Positions 1 to 7,401 of a stretch of DNA of 14,725 nt are shown piece by piece. The notes below the pieces were generated by a model. It was not told where the DNA came from and ran no database searches. It worked only from the letters and a program-made list of their open reading frames with translations. Within the stretch, counting starts at the first letter, position 1. Every line of letters begins with the position of its first letter. Both the position numbers and the translations under genes were made by a program. This DNA is from UBA5314 sp964635975 (GTDB lineage: Bacteria; Bacillota; Syntrophomonadia; Syntrophomonadales; Syntrophomonadaceae). The stretch is taken from the NCBI GenBank assembly GCA_964635975.1, contig CAZWPO010000046.1, forward strand, positions 1-14,725, given 5' to 3'.

Positions 1-271
1 ATAAAGAAGGCTTTAACCGTGAAGGATTCGATCAATCAGGATTTGATAAAGAAGGTTTTAACAAGGAAGGCTTCGACAAAACCGGGTTTAACAAAGAAGG
101 ATTCAACAAGTCCGGATTCGACGCCAAAGGATTCGATAAGGAAGGATTTAATCAGGCCGGGTTTAATAAAGAAGGCTTTAACCGTGAAGGATTCGATCAA
201 TCGGGATTTGATAAAGATGGTTTTAACAAGGAAGGCTTCGACAAAACCGGGTTTAACAAAGAAGGATTCAA
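1..271 (+). repeat. 165-bp higher-order duplication inside the pentapeptide array
   Basis: Bases 1-106 recur at 166-271 with only two mismatches. The offset is 165 bp, or 11 units of 15 bp. This near identity contrasts with the divergence between neighbouring 15-bp units and indicates a recent in-frame duplication. The array continues upstream of the window, so more copies may exist. Confidence 0.85.
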
Positions 272-821
272 TAAGGTCGGATTTGACAAAGAGGGATTCG
301 ATAAAGAAGGCTACAACAAAGAAGGATTTGACCGGGAGGGCTACGGTCGGAATGGATTTAACAGTAGTGGCTATGATCGTGAAGGATTTGATGTTAACGG
401 TTATAACGCCAAAGGCTTTAACCGCAGCGGTTATGATGCCAAAGGATATAATGCGGCTGGTTATGATAAACAGGGCTTTAACCGGGAGGGCTGGGATGCT
501 GATGGCTATGGCCGGGACGGCTTTGACAAAGCGGGTTTTGACCGTAAGGGCTATGACAAGGCCGGTTACGATAAAGACGGTTATAACCGGGAGGGGTTTG
601 ACCGGGAAGGTCGGCAGCAGCAAGGTTATGACGAAGACGGTTATGACAAGAACGGATTTAACAAAAATGGTGTTGACAAAGACGGTTTTGACCGGGAAGG
701 CTTTGATTACGAAGGCTACAACCGCAATGGTTATGATCCCTGGGGTTATGACAAACAGGGTTATGGCAAAGACGGCTACCACTGGAGCGGTTATAATGCG
801 GATGGATACAACCGCGATGGA
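1..821 (+). repeat. 15-bp tandem repeat array encoding [DN]xxG[FYW] pentapeptides
   Basis: About 54 imperfect units of 15 bp, each encoding Asp/Asn, two variable mostly charged residues, Gly, then Phe, Tyr or occasionally Trp (for example DKEGF, NREGF, DKDGY). The period is a multiple of three and contains few stop-prone codons, so other frames and the opposite strand also stay open for long stretches. Only the frame used here continues into the non-repetitive downstream protein. The Phe-dominated units (roughly 1-310) are more uniform than the Tyr-dominated ones (roughly 310-821). Acidic x-D-G contexts could bind cations, but this is speculation. Confidence 0.95.
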
Positions 822-3149
822 AGACATTGGAGTGAGAATCCCTTTGAAGGAGATGGCAATCCGTTTAATGTATCTACTCAAGATCCCTTTGGAGAAAAAG
901 AGGTCATACCCTTTGGCGCTACATGGGTTCCAACTAAACCTAAATTGGGAGAACCGTACCCCAAAACCCTGGAAAAATATGGGGCAAAACCATGGAATAA
1001 TGAGTTGCCGCAACCAGAGGTGGAAAAGCCAACAGTTCCTTCGCCAGAAGATAGCGGTGTAATTGGCCCAGAAGATCCGATGAATACTCTGAAAAATCAT
1101 GGAATAGATAAAGATGCTCCGACAGCGCCGGATGATATGGAACCAGTGGATGCTGCCACGCCAGATGGATTTCCCCGTGATGGGGAAAAGAGGGTGCTGG
1201 TGGGTAAAACTGATGGCCGCAGCCTGGAAATAGAATATGATGCCAAGACGGGAGAGTGGCGGAACACTGAAAACGGGAATCCAGTTGACCCTGACAAATT
1301 TGAGCAGTGGCAAGATGATCTTGCTGAAGACAACCGTCGCATTGTGGAAGATATTGAAAAAATGAAGCAGCGTCAGGATGCCAACAGCAAGGCGATTAAA
1401 AAATCGTTGGACGATTGGCAGAGGCTGGAGCAAATGCAGAAAGCGGCAGATAAATATAACATTGGCGAACCGGGTGGACCGGGCGATGTTGACAAGGCCA
1501 TACAAAATCTTAAAGATGATATGCTGGCCGGCAAAGAGGTTGACCAGGATAAACTGGAGCAAATTAATAAGATTATTGACAACCGTATAATGGGAAAAAC
1601 AGCTGGAGATACCGGAGAACGATGGGAAGAGGATTGGTTTAAAAACCTTGGATGGGCGCTCGAAGCCAATGCCGCAACAGCCAGGGAAGTAGTAACCGGA
1701 GAAAAAGCTGATGGCAGCACCTCCTGGCTGGGAATGGGTGCCCGAATTATGATTGTAGGCGCTACCGGCGGAACTGCGCTTGTGGGACAGCTCGGGGCAC
1801 AAGTTGCGATGGACGGAGCCTTGACGGTGGCAGAAGCCATGTATCGCATCAAGGACTCCATAAATAAGGGAGAATCGGACTTCCAGGCAGTTTCCAAAGC
1901 GATCGGCCTGCTTGTTTTAGGTGAGGAAATTGGGTACCTCGCTGGTGCTGCCGGAGGAACTTTAATGCGGGAAATGCTGGAGAGATTTCCGGTGTTTACA
2001 AATAAAGCTGCTGACTTTCTTGAAAAGGGACTGCTAAAAATTATGAAAGCTGATCAAATTACCAGCCGGGGGTTGGGATTGGTAAGCAAGGAAGGCGCAG
2101 ATGAGACCCTGAAACAAATCAATAAACGCTTAACCGAGTTGGGTGGCGATGCAGCTGAAGAGGCCATAGAAAAGTCAGCTAAAGGTGTAGGCCGGGAAAT
2201 TGCCGGTTCCAGTGATGATATAGCAAAAGGAGCAGGTAAGGCGGCTTCCGGCAGCGGAGATGATCTAGGCAAAGGAACGGGTAAAGCAGCCTCCGGCAGC
2301 GGCGACGATATAGCCAGAGGCGGTAGTGCCGGGGATGGCTCCAAAACTCCGGATGGCTCCGGCAAAGCTGCAAAAGCAGCTTCCGCTAGCCCTGATAAAG
2401 CAGAAAAAACGCCTTTCCATGGAGCTGATGATGCTGGTAAAGGAACAGGAAAAACCGCTCCGGGAAGCGGCGACGATCTAACGGATGGTGCGCGCAAAAC
2501 AGTGAGCGGGGGGGATGGACCCAAGGCTGCGGATGGCTCCCATGAAGTTGGAAAGGCAGCATCTGGCGGCCCCGATGCTCCTGATGGCCCGGGAAAGGCG
2601 CCTTCCAGTGGAGCTGATGATGCAGCGGATGCGACTGGCAAAGCGAAAGGAGCGGATGAAGGATCCGTCAAGACAGGGCCTGCAACAAGCAGCGTTCCTC
2701 AAGCAAATGAATATTATGCGCAACCAGGAAAGCAGGCTGAGATAGATAGTCATGCTCATATAAATATGGATCTTGAGAGATTAAGAGGGGCCATGAAGGA
2801 TAATCATCTGGCAGCAGGAGAAAGTGGAGCTGTATATGCCGCTCCGCCAAAAGCCGGGGTACCTGCCTACGAATTTACCAACACCCAGACCGTTCGTATT
2901 GCTGATCAAAATCTGGTGGATGTGCGGATCAGAAGAGGACCCGGGGGGCAGACACAGTATCTAACCCCCCAGGGCGAACTAATCAATCCCGCCGATATGA
3001 GAGATAAAATCTTGATGACACCGGCCCCGGAGGGAACAGGCATGGTCTTAACATACTGTGATCCCCAGGGAAACATACGCACTTATATTCCTACAAAGTT
3101 TCTCGAACGCTGGTCTGATGCGGTGAAGGGCTTCGTTTCCATGGGATAA
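1..3149 (+). CDS. Large pentapeptide-repeat protein with coiled coil, hydrophobic segments and C-terminal domain (5' partial)
   Basis: The reading frame is open from the window edge (first full codon at 3) to TAA at 3147-3149, so at least 1048 residues are present and the start lies upstream. Numbering from the first full codon: residues 1-273 are tandem pentapeptides [DN]-x-x-G-[FYW], F-rich first and Y-rich later. Residues 433-487 form a charged Gln/Glu/Lys-rich probable coiled coil. Residues 580-603 and 633-655 are hydrophobic and rich in Gly/Ala. Residues about 732-900 are a Gly/Ala/Ser/Asp/Lys linker built on repeats like KAASGSGDD. Residues 900-1048 form a more ordinary, compact C-terminal domain. 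An apparent start (TTG, 945) is only an internal Leu codon; it has no ribosome binding site and the frame continues upstream. I do not recognise a named family. The layout (repeat stalk, linker, terminal domain) recalls surface or effector proteins, which is inference. Membrane and zinc-ribbon genes follow on the same strand. Confidence 0.85.
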   Translation, partial: KEGFNREGFDQSGFDKEGFNKEGFDKTGFNKEGFNKSGFDAKGFDKEGFNQAGFNKEGFNREGFDQSGFDKDGFNKEGFDKTGFNKEGFNKVGFDKEGFDKEGYNKEGFDREGYGRNGFNSSGYDREGFDVNGYNAKGFNRSGYDAKGYNAAGYDKQGFNREGWDADGYGRDGFDKAGFDRKGYDKAGYDKDGYNREGFDREGRQQQGYDEDGYDKNGFNKNGVDKDGFDREGFDYEGYNRNGYDPWGYDKQGYGKDGYHWSGYNADGYNRDGRHWSENPFEGDGNPFNVSTQDPFGEKEVIPFGATWVPTKPKLGEPYPKTLEKYGAKPWNNELPQPEVEKPTVPSPEDSGVIGPEDPMNTLKNHGIDKDAPTAPDDMEPVDAATPDGFPRDGEKRVLVGKTDGRSLEIEYDAKTGEWRNTENGNPVDPDKFEQWQDDLAEDNRRIVEDIEKMKQRQDANSKAIKKSLDDWQRLEQMQKAADKYNIGEPGGPGDVDKAIQNLKDDMLAGKEVDQDKLEQINKIIDNRIMGKTAGDTGERWEEDWFKNLGWALEANAATAREVVTGEKADGSTSWLGMGARIMIVGATGGTALVGQLGAQVAMDGALTVAEAMYRIKDSINKGESDFQAVSKAIGLLVLGEEIGYLAGAAGGTLMREMLERFPVFTNKAADFLEKGLLKIMKADQITSRGLGLVSKEGADETLKQINKRLTELGGDAAEEAIEKSAKGVGREIAGSSDDIAKGAGKAASGSGDDLGKGTGKAASGSGDDIARGGSAGDGSKTPDGSGKAAKAASASPDKAEKTPFHGADDAGKGTGKTAPGSGDDLTDGARKTVSGGDGPKAADGSHEVGKAASGGPDAPDGPGKAPSSGADDAADATGKAKGADEGSVKTGPATSSVPQANEYYAQPGKQAEIDSHAHINMDLERLRGAMKDNHLAAGESGAVYAAPPKAGVPAYEFTNTQTVRIADQNLVDVRIRRGPGGQTQYLTPQGELINPADMRDKILMTPAPEGTGMVLTYCDPQGNIRTYIPTKFLERWSDAVKGFVSMG
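2197..2700 (+). repeat. Low-complexity Gly/Ala/Ser/Asp linker-coding repeats
   Basis: Imperfect repeats within the large first gene encode variants of GKAASGSGDD and GKAPSSGADD. They form a hydrophilic, probably disordered linker between the hydrophobic segments and the C-terminal domain. Near-copies around 2236-2265 and 2281-2310 show internal duplication. Skewed composition also opens a spurious 205-codon frame on the other strand. Confidence 0.7.
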
Positions 3150-3181
3150 TGGATTTGTGGACAAATGATTCAATCATATAA

Positions 3182-3207
3182 GAGTACTTCTCGAAGGAAG
3201 TGCTTTG
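3182..3207 (+). promoter_or_regulatory. Stem-loop in the intergenic gap
   Basis: AGTACTTC and GAAGTGCT flank a short loop, giving an 8-bp stem with one G-U pair. It lies between the large repeat gene and the next gene. No strong T run follows, so it may be a weak terminator, an mRNA-processing structure or a chance hairpin. Confidence 0.3.
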
Positions 3208-3248
3208 ACAAATATGAAACAAAGTGAGCAGACAAGGGAGGTAATATT

Positions 3249-4364
3249 ATGGATATTAATGAGAATGTTCTGGCCGGCACCGATGTTTTCAAGCTGGCAC
3301 CTGGGGATATTGACCATTTATTCAGACGCTCGGGCCTAACCGGGAATAGTCTTTCGCCTTTTAGTTATAATGCTGAACAGGCGGCAATCAGCAGTCCCTC
3401 CTCATGGTTTAAAGCACTATCGGATAGTCCCAATTTGCCGCGGATTGCCAGGTTGTTATTGGAGCCAGATTTAAAAATATACTTCAATAAAGGTGGGGCA
3501 GGTTCTGCTGATGATAAATATTACGTCCTGCTATCAAATGATGATAAAGCCGTGTTAGCGCAGTTTGTGAACTCTGAGGAAGATTTACTGCTCTTGCTGT
3601 TTAATGATTGGGAGTCGTTTCTGGCATGGTGGTCCGGTGTATATGCTACCCAGGGTATGGGCGATTATAAAGTAGTATTTCCGAATATTATGGAAACCGA
3701 AGTCTTAGTCTGTGCATTGCACTGTATAGATATTTACCGTCGATCATATATGGAAAGTATGCTGGATTATGGCAGCGAAGTGAGTTCATCATTAACGACT
3801 AAGGATTTTGTGCAGCTATTAAAGCGTTCATTAGCCAGTAAGGATAAAAGGTGGCTTCTGCCCACCATGTTTGAAATTACACCCGGCCTGAAAAACAGCA
3901 GTATCGCATTAAAACCTGAACATATAAAGCAGCTTGAGGAATTGGGCTTTATCACCAGTGATGAAGCGATTTTGACTCTGGCTGAAAGGGCCAGGATAAT
4001 GGGAACAGAATTTATAAGCAGTTGGATGGGTTCCATCGCTTGGCAGGCGACTGCTGTGATTAATGGTGAGGAACGTAATCTTTCCCGGGTATTCCTGGCT
4101 CCAACCGCATTTGCCAATCATCTTTTCTCCTTTGAAATCCAGGCTAATGGAGATACACGTTTCCGCCATCAGGCCAGTACTGCTACAGAGCTTGCCCAAA
4201 CCCTGGCAAAATGGATGGAGGCATTACAGAAAGCAACTGGCAATGTTGTTGGGAAAGTTAAAACTGCTGAGGGCAGCGCCCCCCATACTAAATTCTGTGG
4301 TCAGTGCGGCACCGAAATCAGACCAGGCAAGAAATTCTGTACTGGCTGTGGTATAGCGCTATAA
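3249..4364 (+). CDS. Uncharacterised 371-aa protein with C-terminal zinc ribbon
   Basis: The ATG is preceded by GGGAGG with a spacing of seven to eight bases. Residues 1-330 are a soluble, mixed alpha/beta-looking sequence with Trp-rich stretches (near FNDWESFLAWWSG) and no signal peptide or convincing TM helix; I do not recognise a family. The tail is a four-cysteine zinc ribbon, CxxC-x10-CxxC (C350, C353, C364, C367), of the small 'FCGQCG / FCTGCG' type common in Firmicutes membrane-linked proteins. It lies 99 bp after the repeat gene and 16 bp before the next zinc-ribbon gene, so it is probably in the same operon. A cytoplasmic adaptor role through the ribbon is inference. An immunity role towards the upstream gene's C-terminal domain is possible but unsupported. 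Confidence 0.85.
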   Translation: MDINENVLAGTDVFKLAPGDIDHLFRRSGLTGNSLSPFSYNAEQAAISSPSSWFKALSDSPNLPRIARLLLEPDLKIYFNKGGAGSADDKYYVLLSNDDKAVLAQFVNSEEDLLLLLFNDWESFLAWWSGVYATQGMGDYKVVFPNIMETEVLVCALHCIDIYRRSYMESMLDYGSEVSSSLTTKDFVQLLKRSLASKDKRWLLPTMFEITPGLKNSSIALKPEHIKQLEELGFITSDEAILTLAERARIMGTEFISSWMGSIAWQATAVINGEERNLSRVFLAPTAFANHLFSFEIQANGDTRFRHQASTATELAQTLAKWMEALQKATGNVVGKVKTAEGSAPHTKFCGQCGTEIRPGKKFCTGCGIAL

Positions 4365-4380
4365 AGAGGAGTGACGGAAT

Positions 4381-5424
4381 GTGAGTGACCTGAAGTTTTG
4401 TCCTGCTTGCGGAGCAGTACTAGTGCCAAACGACAGGTTCTGCGGCGATTGCGGCTTTGATACTGAATCTTTGGCGCCGTCGCCTTCGCCTAGAGTAGAA
4501 AAGCTACCAGCTCAGGCTGATCCGTTGCCTGCTGCCTTACATCAGCAGACTGCGCTTAAGCCGGCAGCATATCAGTCTGCCGGAGGGCAACCTATGCCTG
4601 CCAGGGGACCTTCTCAGCCGCTGGGTGTTAAGACCGGGGGTAGTAAAAATGCACTATTGATCATAGTGTTCTTGCTGGCCGTGCTATTAATGGGGGGCGG
4701 GGGAGCTTACTGGTGGCTTTCCCGCGGCGAAGATCTGGGGAAAATGGCCACCGTACCATCTGCAAATCAGAATCAAGTGACGACAGTCCCTGCCGCCCAA
4801 CCAGCGACTACAACTAAGGCAGCTGCGGTTGATTTAAGCCGGGCTTCTACCTACCTGTCGGAACCGGGACTCAAGTGCACATTTTCCGTCAATTACCCGG
4901 ATGGAATGGCGGGAGTGGTTGAGCGCATCAGCGCCAGGGTAGTTGCCAATGAAGCAGTTCGGGTGAGCGAAGTGGAAACCGGAGTGGAGCAGGGAGAAGC
5001 CTTCGGCTATGGTTTTCATTATGTTGAGCGGTCGGATGGGACCTATTATATTCTGGATCAGACTCCCAATGAGATCATCCCGGTCCTAAAAAATAATTTA
5101 GCCGTCGGGAAAACCTGGAACTACCAGAATAATGCTGGCAAGATTACCTGGACTGTGCTTGAAATGGGTGTAAATTTGAACCTGGGATTTGCCACTTTCG
5201 AGGACTGTTTGCTGGTGAAGGAAGACAACCAGGCGGTGGGATTTCAATCTATCACCTATTATTCTCCGGGCCGGGGCAGTGTTCTGGTCAAAAATCCGGG
5301 CAAAACAGTGGATTATTATAAATTGATTGGTTTAACTTCAATAGATTCAGCCCAGGCGGCAGCCATTGTGAAAAAGTGGTCTCCCAATTATTACAATATT
5401 GGGGACTATCAGACCCAGAATTAA
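4381..5424 (+). CDS. Zinc-ribbon, single-pass membrane protein with extracytoplasmic domain
   Basis: A GTG start follows AGAGGAG at good spacing, 16 bp after the previous stop. Residues 7-24 form a zinc ribbon (C7, C10, C21, C24). A Pro/Ala/Gln-rich linker follows, then one TM helix (about 90-113, preceded by Lys), so the ribbon should face the cytoplasm and residues after about 115 the outside. The outer domain begins with a Thr/Ala-rich stretch. Its second half (about 235-310) contains a 'vGktWnY ... tFedCllVke ... YYSPGrGsV' pattern. I have seen this pattern in beta-rich domains of secreted lipoproteins, but this is recall rather than a domain hit. The same ribbon motif recurs in the upstream and downstream proteins, suggesting parts of one envelope system. 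Confidence 0.85.
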   Translation: MSDLKFCPACGAVLVPNDRFCGDCGFDTESLAPSPSPRVEKLPAQADPLPAALHQQTALKPAAYQSAGGQPMPARGPSQPLGVKTGGSKNALLIIVFLLAVLLMGGGGAYWWLSRGEDLGKMATVPSANQNQVTTVPAAQPATTTKAAAVDLSRASTYLSEPGLKCTFSVNYPDGMAGVVERISARVVANEAVRVSEVETGVEQGEAFGYGFHYVERSDGTYYILDQTPNEIIPVLKNNLAVGKTWNYQNNAGKITWTVLEMGVNLNLGFATFEDCLLVKEDNQAVGFQSITYYSPGRGSVLVKNPGKTVDYYKLIGLTSIDSAQAAAIVKKWSPNYYNIGDYQTQN

Positions 5425-5425
5425 A

Positions 5426-5453
5426 TGTGCCAAGAGACTGTCCTCTTGACACA
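5426..5453 (+). promoter_or_regulatory. Imperfect palindrome / stem-loop between genes
   Basis: TGTG-c-CAAGAG, a six-base loop, then CTCTTG-a-CACA gives ten pairs with one mismatch. It lies directly after the stop at 5424 and upstream of a strong AAAGGAGG site. No T tract follows, so it is not a classic terminator. It could modulate mRNA stability within the operon or be an operator. Confidence 0.45.
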
Positions 5454-5482
5454 CAATAAGTCCAATAAAAGGAGGACTTAAG

Positions 5483-6736
5483 ATGTCGGAAGTTTCAGAC
5501 CGGATGGAATTGTGGCGGCGCGTTGCTTTACTTTTGGGTATTTTGATAGGTCTGGCACTATTTTTCTATGTTACCCCGGCTATGATCAGTATAACCACGA
5601 TAGACTGGAAGCAGGAGCAGGCCGATGAAATAAAGTCGATTAGCGGATATGTCTCAAAGGAAGATAAACGGCTGAATCAACTGCCGCTGGCCGACTATAT
5701 TGAGGAAAAAACCGGCGGCGAAGTGATGGCAGTGGAGCCCATTCAATGGTGGGACACTTTTTACCAGGTGCAGCTGGCCAGCAGCGGGCAATATGAAAAA
5801 TCATCATACGGCAACCGAGTTAGTGAAGAGGACAAAGACTCTTTCTGGAAGCCATCGGGGCCGGTGGCGGTCTATTTTAAACCAAACGAAATACCTTGGG
5901 CAAAGTGGGGGCTTATCCCAGAAGGCGGGGCTAGTATTTATGTAAGTGCCACTGCAGGCGGCAAAACAGCCTATTTTTTGATGAGCTACCAGGATTACAG
6001 CAGCAGTGTATCGGCTATGTCCCAGCCATACCGGGTGGCGCCTGGTTGGCTTTATCACCCTTATCGCAATATCGGTATCGGGGTCATGGCCTTGGGTTTG
6101 CTGCTCTATATATTCCTGCCTCGCCGCAGGAAAGAGCGGGAGGATATTGCATACTCCGCGGGGAGTATGCTGGCAGGGGATATTGTTGCGTTGATACTTT
6201 TGTTGCCTTTTTATGGGCTGCCCTTATTAGTCAACGGCGGGACGGTGCAAGCTATTACCGGAATGTGGCCTATCAGCGTTGTTATGTGGTTTCTGGCCTT
6301 CTTTAGTGTTATATTGCTTTATTATAATGCTTGGCATGCATCCTACCGCATTGAATTGACTCCTGAAGCACTTTACCTGATTACTTTTAAAGGTATTCGG
6401 GTATGTCGCTATGATCAAATAACTTCGGTTAATCTGGTGTCCTTAAGGAATCCAGGTTGGTTTCGCAAGCTGCTTTTGACTATGGCCTTCTTATCCATAG
6501 CAGGCGGGCGGACTTCCACCCAACCGGCGGGCAGTGCTTTGCTGGCAGCCAGTGCAACCTATAACGGGTTGGAAATTCGCGGCAAGAGCGGCAAACCCTT
6601 ATATATATGGTTTACTAATCAAATGGGAGGAACCATAATTAAAAATTTCGAGCGGGTGCCGGATAGCCTCCGGGCAGCGGGTATCAGTATAAACCAGGAA
6701 AGCAAAGAAATAGAGGGATTTTCCATGTTTATGTAA
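5483..6736 (+). CDS. Uncharacterised four-TM membrane protein
   Basis: The ATG follows AAAAGGAGGACTTAAG, an excellent ribosome binding site. There are 417 residues. TM1 is about 13-33, followed by an extracytoplasmic region of roughly 150 residues. TM2 (195-213), TM3 (232-250) and TM4 (261-284) follow, with a basic stretch (RRRKERED) after TM2. The C-terminal part after TM4 (about 288-400) begins with a 'YRIELTPEALYLITFKGIRVCRYDQITSV' type pattern (shown here only as a summary of residues 288-316), which resembles the beta strands of bacterial PH-like membrane-associated domains. That assignment is tentative. It sits between zinc-ribbon membrane proteins and the LemA/DUF2207 pair, so a role in the same envelope assembly is likely, function unknown. 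Confidence 0.82.
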   Translation: MSEVSDRMELWRRVALLLGILIGLALFFYVTPAMISITTIDWKQEQADEIKSISGYVSKEDKRLNQLPLADYIEEKTGGEVMAVEPIQWWDTFYQVQLASSGQYEKSSYGNRVSEEDKDSFWKPSGPVAVYFKPNEIPWAKWGLIPEGGASIYVSATAGGKTAYFLMSYQDYSSSVSAMSQPYRVAPGWLYHPYRNIGIGVMALGLLLYIFLPRRRKEREDIAYSAGSMLAGDIVALILLLPFYGLPLLVNGGTVQAITGMWPISVVMWFLAFFSVILLYYNAWHASYRIELTPEALYLITFKGIRVCRYDQITSVNLVSLRNPGWFRKLLLTMAFLSIAGGRTSTQPAGSALLAASATYNGLEIRGKSGKPLYIWFTNQMGGTIIKNFERVPDSLRAAGISINQESKEIEGFSMFM

Positions 6737-6825
6737 TTGTAGTCGCGTACAAAGAAGCAGATTACATCTTAGTTGACTTAATGGAAGATTGGGCAGCATC
6801 CATAGTAAAAGGGAGGAGAGAAATT

Positions 6826-7383
6826 ATGGTTGGAATCATTGTTTTAGCGGTAGTGCTTCTTGGAGTGGGGTTATTCTTTATAGCTACCTACAATAATTTG
6901 GTGAAGTTACGGCAAAGAGTTCAAAACTCCTGGTCTCAGGTAGATGTGCAGCTAAAGAGGCGATACGATCTAATACCAAATTTAGTGAATTCGGTTAAGG
7001 GCTATGCCGGGCATGAAAAAGACGTCCTGGAAAGAGTCACTCAAGCCAGGAACATGGCTATGAATGCCGGTAACCTCGGGGAACAGGCTCAAGCCGAAAA
7101 CTCTTTAAGCGGAGCATTAAAATCGCTGTTTGCTGTGGCAGAGGCCTATCCTGAACTAAAAGCCAACACCAATTTCCTGCAACTGCAGAACGAACTCAGT
7201 GATACCGAAAACAAGATTGCGTTTTCCCGCCAGTTTTACAACGATACTGTACAGAATTTTAACACCAGAATAGAACTGTTTCCGGCTAACCTGGTTGCTG
7301 GTATGCTGGGCTTCCAGATGGTTGATTATTTTTCTCTTCATGGTGAAAACGAAGCCAGGCAAAATGTACAGGTCAATTTCTAA
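6826..7383 (+). CDS. lemA: LemA family membrane protein
   Basis: The start is placed at the ATG at 6826, eight bases after GGGAGGAG. An in-frame ATG at 6781 would add 15 residues but has no ribosome binding site and would place charged residues before the membrane anchor. The 185-residue product matches LemA family length and pattern: one N-terminal TM helix (residues 2-22), then 'YNNLVKLRQRVQNSWSQVDV', 'LKRRYDLIPNLV', 'AYPELKAN.NF..LQ.EL..TEN.I.FSRQFYND' and 'FPANLVAGMLGF'. LemA proteins are N-out anchors with a helical bundle. Their biochemical role is unsettled, and they are commonly encoded next to DUF2207 or TPM-domain proteins, as here. Confidence 0.97.
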   Translation: MVGIIVLAVVLLGVGLFFIATYNNLVKLRQRVQNSWSQVDVQLKRRYDLIPNLVNSVKGYAGHEKDVLERVTQARNMAMNAGNLGEQAQAENSLSGALKSLFAVAEAYPELKANTNFLQLQNELSDTENKIAFSRQFYNDTVQNFNTRIELFPANLVAGMLGFQMVDYFSLHGENEARQNVQVNF

Positions 7384-7401
7384 AAAGGGGCTTCTTGAAT
7401 T

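Noticed and set aside
1..821. CRISPR array
   Set aside because: The repeats are contiguous 15-bp coding units without spacers.
19..1062. Long + strand reading frame over the repeat array in a different frame (347 codons)
   Set aside because: It encodes a Met/Thr/Lys-rich repeat with no ribosome binding site and stops inside the non-repetitive part. The frame starting at base 3 runs through the array into the 1048-residue protein and gives a clean G-aromatic period.
36..1802. 588-codon frame on the - strand over the array
   Set aside because: It is a by-product of the 15-bp period and of codon bias in the + strand gene; it has a hydrophobic Ile/Phe/Val/Lys repeat, no ribosome binding site and no continuation.
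2054..2671. 205-codon - strand frame opposite the linker
   Set aside because: Pro/Ser/Ala-rich mirror of the low-complexity linker, without a start signal.
3205..3233. Promoter with TTGACA at 3205-3210
   Set aside because: No acceptable -10 lies 16-18 bases downstream; the hexamer alone is not enough.
4063..4356. 97-codon frame within the zinc-ribbon gene
   Set aside because: A shadow frame inside a well-supported gene, with no ribosome binding site.
6781..6825. Longer lemA start at 6781
   Set aside because: No ribosome binding site there, and it would put an acidic/basic extension before the N-terminal membrane anchor.
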